34,539 nt of DNA, taken from contig NZ_QOHO01000056.1 in NCBI RefSeq assembly GCF_003432035.1, positions 1 to 34,539 on the forward strand. The letters run 5' to 3'. The notes beneath the pieces were generated by a model, which was not told the origin of the DNA, ran no database searches, and worked only from the letters and a program-made list of their open reading frames with translations. Both the position numbers and the translations under genes were made by a program. This stretch comes from Lacrimispora amygdalina. Its GTDB lineage: Bacteria; Bacillota; Clostridia; Lachnospirales; Lachnospiraceae. Of the stretch, positions 30,874 to 34,539 are shown piece after piece; within the stretch, counting starts at the first letter, position 1; every line of letters starts with the position of its first letter.

Positions 30874-31266
30874 ATGAAAACCGTTTCTAATTTAAATGAA
30901 TTAATCACGAACATCCAAACTTTAGATGGATACCTCAATGCTCAAGTTGATCCGGAATATGATTTTGCCCTTAACTTAATCAAAAACGGAACTTGCTTTG
31001 TTGCGATGGAAGATTCCAGCGTTTATAGATTTTATCCCAGTAGATTCATTGGTTACGCTGACAATTCAATGGACGCTCATTTGAACAACGTGGAAAAAGA
31101 CGGGAAAGAGACTAATCCGGCTATATCAAAAATTTTGGGTGCCAAACCTTCGATTAATTCTATCTTAAATAAGGAATATGCAAGATACTGCGAAACATTG
31201 GGCTTTGAGCCACGTGATAAAGGCGCATTTGGAAGCGAAAGAAAGTTCTGGGTAATAGAAAAATGA
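30874..31266 (+). CDS. PSRFIGY-motif protein of restriction loci, unknown function
   Basis: 130 residues. Conserved-looking elements are VYRFYPSRFIGYADN, then a lysine-rich K-D-G-K-E-T-N-P-A-I segment with ISKILG, then EYARYCETLGFEPRDK and ERKFWVIEK. I have the impression of similar modules beside or fused to restriction endonucleases, but I cannot name the family. AAAGGAG lies about 12 bases before the ATG. An 87-base gap upstream could contain a promoter, though none is clear. The metallopeptidase-like gene starts 18 bases downstream. Confidence 0.6.
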   Translation: MKTVSNLNELITNIQTLDGYLNAQVDPEYDFALNLIKNGTCFVAMEDSSVYRFYPSRFIGYADNSMDAHLNNVEKDGKETNPAISKILGAKPSINSILNKEYARYCETLGFEPRDKGAFGSERKFWVIEK

Positions 31267-31284
31267 TTAACAGGAGCAAACACG

Positions 31285-32469
31285 ATGTACGACTTAGATA
31301 AAATACTTGATGAAGTACGCACAAAGTACTATGCGTCAACGACTTTACCGCGCCCTAATATCTTATGGTCTGATGAACACTGGACAGCCATCAATGGCAA
31401 ATACGATTTATATAATAATCAGATTACTATTAGCCGGGCATTAAATAGTAATGACATTTCTTATGAAGCTTTGGCATCCGTAGTTTATCACGAAAGCTTG
31501 CACCAGGATTTTGCAGACCATGACCGCAAATTTATGCTGAGGGCAAATAGATTTCCTAATTACAAGACATATTCAAAAGAGCTGGATGAATACCTTAGCG
31601 ATTACTCACTTAACTTGGAATATGACAAAATAACAGCTGATTATTCAAAAGGTAAAAACGAGGTGGTTTTTGTTATCATTCCTTATCTGGAAGATTTTCA
31701 AAACGCCTTTACTTTTTATGATGGGAACATTTATATTGACACAGAAGCAGAAATTTCAAATGTTTCAAAAAGCAACTTGACAATCTTTCTGGTAGACAAC
31801 GGAGAAAAATACCATATTGTTGCTTGGGCGGAAAATGCAGAGTTTTTTAAGTTTCAGAAGCAGATACTTCATGGCGATTTCGGAGGGCTTGACTTTTCTT
31901 ATAGAATTTGGACTTTGAGGGATAATGTAAAAATTCTTTTTAACACAACATGTACCTATGCTATTGGGAAAAAAGCGTTTCCTGTTTCTTTAGAGGCTGA
32001 CAAGTTTATCATATATGATATTACATCAGATGTAATACAAGAAGATTTAAAATATGTAAACTCATATTGCGAGGGGTTTTATGAGTTGGGAATGGCTCCT
32101 TTCGCAATAGAGATAGCCGCACCATATCTGCAGCTTGCATATAAGGAGTTGTATGCAATAGCTGTCAATGAGGTTGGGTTTCGGGGAGTATGGGCGGCAA
32201 ATGCACTTTGCAAAATGGATTTGAATTATGATACGCTTTTTAATAGAGCTGATGCTCTGAGGGATAGCGGACTTATTACATTGGCTTATCATGAAATGAA
32301 AAAGGCGTATTCTTTGGCAAGTAAAAATTCTAACTGTGCCGTAGAATTAATTAAATTATGTGCTATGGTATCAGATTTCTCTCTCGGCAATCAGTTGATT
32401 AAAGAACTCTCTGGTTCGATTGCTGTAGATGAATATCTTGCCAACAGTATTGCCCATCTTCAAAAGTAA
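31285..32469 (+). CDS. HExxH metallopeptidase-like protein of the defence island
   Basis: 394 residues. Residues 60-90 read YEALASVVYHESLHQDFADH, then DRKFMLRANRF. His69-Glu70 and His73 form the zinc-protease HExxH motif, and His79 is a candidate third ligand, as in SprT/YgjP-like peptidases. A beta-rich domain follows (about 125-245), then a helical C-terminus with TPR-like pairs (about 265-394). AACAGGAGC precedes the ATG. SprT-like proteases cut proteins bound to DNA. In this setting it might process a phage or an island protein after triggering. No close named family is recognised, so the role is hypothetical. Confidence 0.65.
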   Translation: MYDLDKILDEVRTKYYASTTLPRPNILWSDEHWTAINGKYDLYNNQITISRALNSNDISYEALASVVYHESLHQDFADHDRKFMLRANRFPNYKTYSKELDEYLSDYSLNLEYDKITADYSKGKNEVVFVIIPYLEDFQNAFTFYDGNIYIDTEAEISNVSKSNLTIFLVDNGEKYHIVAWAENAEFFKFQKQILHGDFGGLDFSYRIWTLRDNVKILFNTTCTYAIGKKAFPVSLEADKFIIYDITSDVIQEDLKYVNSYCEGFYELGMAPFAIEIAAPYLQLAYKELYAIAVNEVGFRGVWAANALCKMDLNYDTLFNRADALRDSGLITLAYHEMKKAYSLASKNSNCAVELIKLCAMVSDFSLGNQLIKELSGSIAVDEYLANSIAHLQK

Positions 32470-32541
32470 AGGCATTGTATAATTCAGCGACGTTAAAGAA
32501 GTAGATAAATAATGGTTCATAACAAAAGCGGAGGTGTGTTA

Positions 32542-33468
32542 ATGCCGTTTACTATTGTCCGTCAAGATATAACAAAACTGAAAGTTGACGCCATCGTCAA
32601 CGCAGCTAACACCGAATTGCAAATGGGCGGCGGGGTCTGCGGAGCGATATTTAAAGCAGCGGGAACAACGCAGCTTCAATCTGCCTGCGATAAACTCGCA
32701 CCGATAAAGACTGGTGAGGCCGTTATCACGCCAGGTTTTGATCTTTCGGCGAAGTTTGTCATTCATGCGGCGGGTCCGGTTTATCGACAGTGGAATGAGG
32801 CGAAGAATGCGCAAGAGCTCCGTGCTGCATACACAAATTCACTGAAACGCGCCGTTGAAAATAATTGTGAAAGCATAGCATTTCCGTTAATTTCAAGCGG
32901 CATATATGGCTATCCAAAGGATAAAGCACTAAAAGTAGCTACCTCGGCTATTCAGGACTTTCTATCTGACCATGACATTGATGTGGCTCTTGTGGTATTT
33001 GATAAATCGGCGTTTAACATAAGCTGCGAACTGCTTGGTGAGGTGGACAGCTATATTGACGAGTACTACGCCGATGCGCATCCGCGCCAAACTCAACGGC
33101 GGGAACTGCTTGATGTGGAGCTGGAAGCCTTAGAGGAAGCCGATGAAAGCGCAAGTAAGTACAACGGACCTTTTTTAAAAGATCTGCTTGCTCCGTCCGT
33201 TGGCGCCCCTGCTCCACTTGACGATTTGGTCGGCAACCTTGATGAGCCGTTCTCGAAGACGTTGCTCCGCTTGATTGATGCCAAGGGTAAGACGGATGTG
33301 GAAGTCTATAAACGGGCAAACCTTGACCGCAAGCTATTCTCTAAAATTAGGAGCAACAAAGGCTATATGCCCAGCAAGCGCACAGCAATTGCCCTTGCCG
33401 TGGCGCTGGAGTTATCCCTTGACGAAACCGATGACCTTTTAAAGCGTGCAGGATATGCTGACAGATAA
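32542..33468 (+). CDS. Macro domain plus XRE-like HTH protein, 3'-truncated
   Basis: 308 residues from the ATG at 32542, with GGAGGTG upstream. The macro domain (1-175) has VDAIVNAANTELQMGGGVCG and PLISSGIYGYP, the ADP-ribose-binding loops. A linker follows, then an HTH-like domain (about 220-306: VYKRANLDRKLFSKIRSNKG, TAIALAVALELSLDETDDLL). Relatives of this architecture continue after R-A-G-Y-A with about 35-40 more residues. Here the frame changes to D-R-stop right after Ala306. Truncation is therefore likely and coincides with the broken GGDEF gene on the other strand. Macro domains bind or remove ADP-ribose, fitting a conflict role. Confidence 0.85.
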   Translation: MPFTIVRQDITKLKVDAIVNAANTELQMGGGVCGAIFKAAGTTQLQSACDKLAPIKTGEAVITPGFDLSAKFVIHAAGPVYRQWNEAKNAQELRAAYTNSLKRAVENNCESIAFPLISSGIYGYPKDKALKVATSAIQDFLSDHDIDVALVVFDKSAFNISCELLGEVDSYIDEYYADAHPRQTQRRELLDVELEALEEADESASKYNGPFLKDLLAPSVGAPAPLDDLVGNLDEPFSKTLLRLIDAKGKTDVEVYKRANLDRKLFSKIRSNKGYMPSKRTAIALAVALELSLDETDDLLKRAGYADR

Positions 33469-34236
33469 GCATTGATTGGCACAGGATTTCACTTTCAGTT
33501 GTGAGAGCGAAGCGAGAAGATTTTGTGCCATATTTATGACTTTTTCATCTTCGGTATCCTGAATAAAAATCAAAAATTCATCCCCGCCGATTCGTCCGAT
33601 AATATCACTTTCCCTTTTAAAGCAACTTTTCATCTGAAGGGCAACCTGCTGTAGTATATGGTCACCCTTTAAATGACCTAATGTATCGTTATAGCTTTTA
33701 AAATAGTCTATATCGATCAGAAGTACCCCAACGAGTTTTCTTTCACGCTTGCAGATGTTTAAAGCTGCGGAGAGTGTTTGTTCCAGACCCTTTCGATTAA
33801 GCAGTTGTGTTAAATGATCCGTAGTTGCTTCCAGTGCCAAAGCACTCATTGTTTTATATTCACAAAGTAACATATGAATAAAATTTCGGGCTATTCTCAT
33901 AGAAACTAAAAGTGTAGATATGTTGCAGAGTAACATCAGTAAAAACTCTTTGAGATATATTTTCCCTAAGCAAAATTCAATTGTTATATAAGCGGTCACA
34001 ATTACAAATATTAGTACAATTCTTTGCCACGGAAGAACAAACAATATGGATAGTAAAATAAAAGCTATTGATCCAAAAACTGCGATTCGGATCACCGCAG
34101 ATTCTGCTCCAAGTGATGGAACCAGCAACAGAATCGCAACTGCAATAATAAGCAATACCGATATTGCAATGCGTTGCTTGTTATAGTATTGTATTTTTTT
34201 CTTAACTTGTTTATCGTCAAAGCAGTGTGTTTTCAT
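33439..34236 (-). pseudogene. GGDEF-domain membrane protein, C-terminally truncated
   Basis: 265 residues from the ATG at 34236, five bases after AGGA; the ATG at 34275 lacks a ribosome-binding site. The protein has four or five N-terminal membrane helices (about 22-120), then a GGDEF domain from TDHLTQLLNRKGL, with IDIDYFKSYNDTLGHLKGD and the intact signature RIGGDEFLIF. Diguanylate cyclases make cyclic di-GMP. The domain stops at L-S-V-S-I followed by S-C-T-L-stop. The final 35-40 residues, with the usual A-D-x-A-L-Y-x-A-K-x-x-G-x-N block, are missing. Enzyme activity is therefore doubtful. The lost end lies across the island junction. Confidence 0.78.
33455..33465. other. Junction of two truncated genes (right island edge)
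   Basis: Homology to the macro-HTH family stops at the GCT codon ending at 33459. Homology of the minus-strand GGDEF domain stops at about the same base, after its L-S-V-S-I strand. The two genes are joined tail to tail and read into each other by about 30 bases. One recombination or deletion event explains both losses and marks the boundary between island and flank. Confidence 0.6.
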
Positions 34237-34285
34237 GGCATTCCTCGCAATATTTAAAAACTTTTCCTGAAGCATTTATACGTGC

Positions 34286-34539
34286 TTATTTGATCAGAGC
34301 ATCTTTGGGGATACCAAACTGAGCGCGATAATTTAGGTGCTCCTGTTCCAGACGTTTCCATTCCATATCTGCAGTATGGAATTCAGACAAAGCCTTTTCC
34401 ATTTCCGGTGAATCATATGGAATTTTTTTCTCCACCAATCGGCGAACCTTCTCTCGTCTCCTTTCTACAGTAATGCCTAATGTATATAATTTGCTTGCCT
34501 GTTTGATCAGTTTTCTTTGGTCGGTTGTAAAATGAAGTT
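34286..34539 (-). CDS. Hypothetical helical protein, partial at window end
   Basis: An open frame enters from the right edge and ends at TAA (34288-34286). The visible 83 residues (FTTDQRKLIKQASKLYTLG, VERRREKVRRLVEKKIP, ALSEFHTADMEWKRLEQEH, AQFGIPKDALIK) are charged and helical, probably coiled coil. No family is recognised. It lies 49 bases upstream of the truncated GGDEF gene on the same strand, so the two may have formed one operon. The start is outside the window. Confidence 0.65.
   Translation of the reverse strand, partial: LHFTTDQRKLIKQASKLYTLGITVERRREKVRRLVEKKIPYDSPEMEKALSEFHTADMEWKRLEQEHLNYRAQFGIPKDALIK

Noticed and set aside
8424-33467. CTGACAGATAA repeated near 8424 and at 33457, with a shorter copy near 28260, as possible attachment sites
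   Set aside because: An 11-base match is expected many times by chance in a window of this size, and the positions do not bracket the module.
1-34539. CRISPR arrays, tRNA or rRNA genes
   Set aside because: No regularly spaced direct repeats, and no tRNA or rRNA conserved segments, were seen on either strand.

Overview
The window looks like a chromosomal stretch from an anaerobic Firmicute, most likely a member of Clostridia close to Lachnospiraceae. The clues are strong purine-rich ribosome-binding sites, TTG/GTG starts, a Ni-CODH-family protein, clostridial-type riboswitches, and a serine-recombinase module of the kind found in Lachnospiraceae mobile elements. This is inference from gene content; no rRNA or tRNA is present to confirm it. 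Left flank (1-10709): ordinary-looking host genes. These are a hairpin array at the edge, a small membrane protein and a UPF0145 protein, a MerR-type regulator, a small DUF2007-like protein, an anion-permease-like protein, a CooS-family protein whose active-site cysteine is replaced by glutamate, a GNAT acetyltransferase, and an XRE regulator with its membrane-protein partner. Next comes a folate ECF transporter S component behind a remarkable leader: a ZTP riboswitch with its own terminator, then a THF riboswitch, then a tiny leader ORF and an inverted repeat that buries the TTG start. An NTF2-like protein and an ECF sigma factor/DUF4179 pair close the flank. Mobile module (about 10710-18860): GC-richer and almost entirely on the minus strand. 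It holds a sigma-like regulator, a small conserved protein, a MazF/PemK-family gene overlapping a 52-residue SHOCT-like gene, and three consecutive large-serine-recombinase-family genes, the middle one lacking the catalytic domain. Three accessory proteins follow (DUF4314, a conserved hypothetical, DUF1016-N). A 490-base stretch without a convincing gene lies between two terminators. Defence island (about 18990-33459): co-directional on the plus strand. It starts with an XRE regulator behind a clear promoter/operator and continues with an ABC-three-component system (HNH-like effector, middle component, DUF2326 ATPase). Fourteen bases later a type III-like Mod/Res pair begins. After that come a stand-alone PD-(D/E)XK nuclease, a DUF262-HNH protein (GmrSD-like), an HhH-glycosylase-like protein, a PSRFIGY-motif protein, a HESLH metallopeptidase and a macro-domain/HTH protein. 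Spacing and overlaps suggest that at least the first seven genes are one transcription unit. Right junction (about 33459): the macro-HTH gene and an oppositely oriented GGDEF gene meet tail to tail, and both appear to have lost their C-termini at the same point. This marks the island edge or a deletion scar. A partial hypothetical gene runs off the right end. The best candidates for undescribed biology are the ABC-3C/type III R-M composite island, the ZTP-THF tandem leader of folT, and the deviant CODH.
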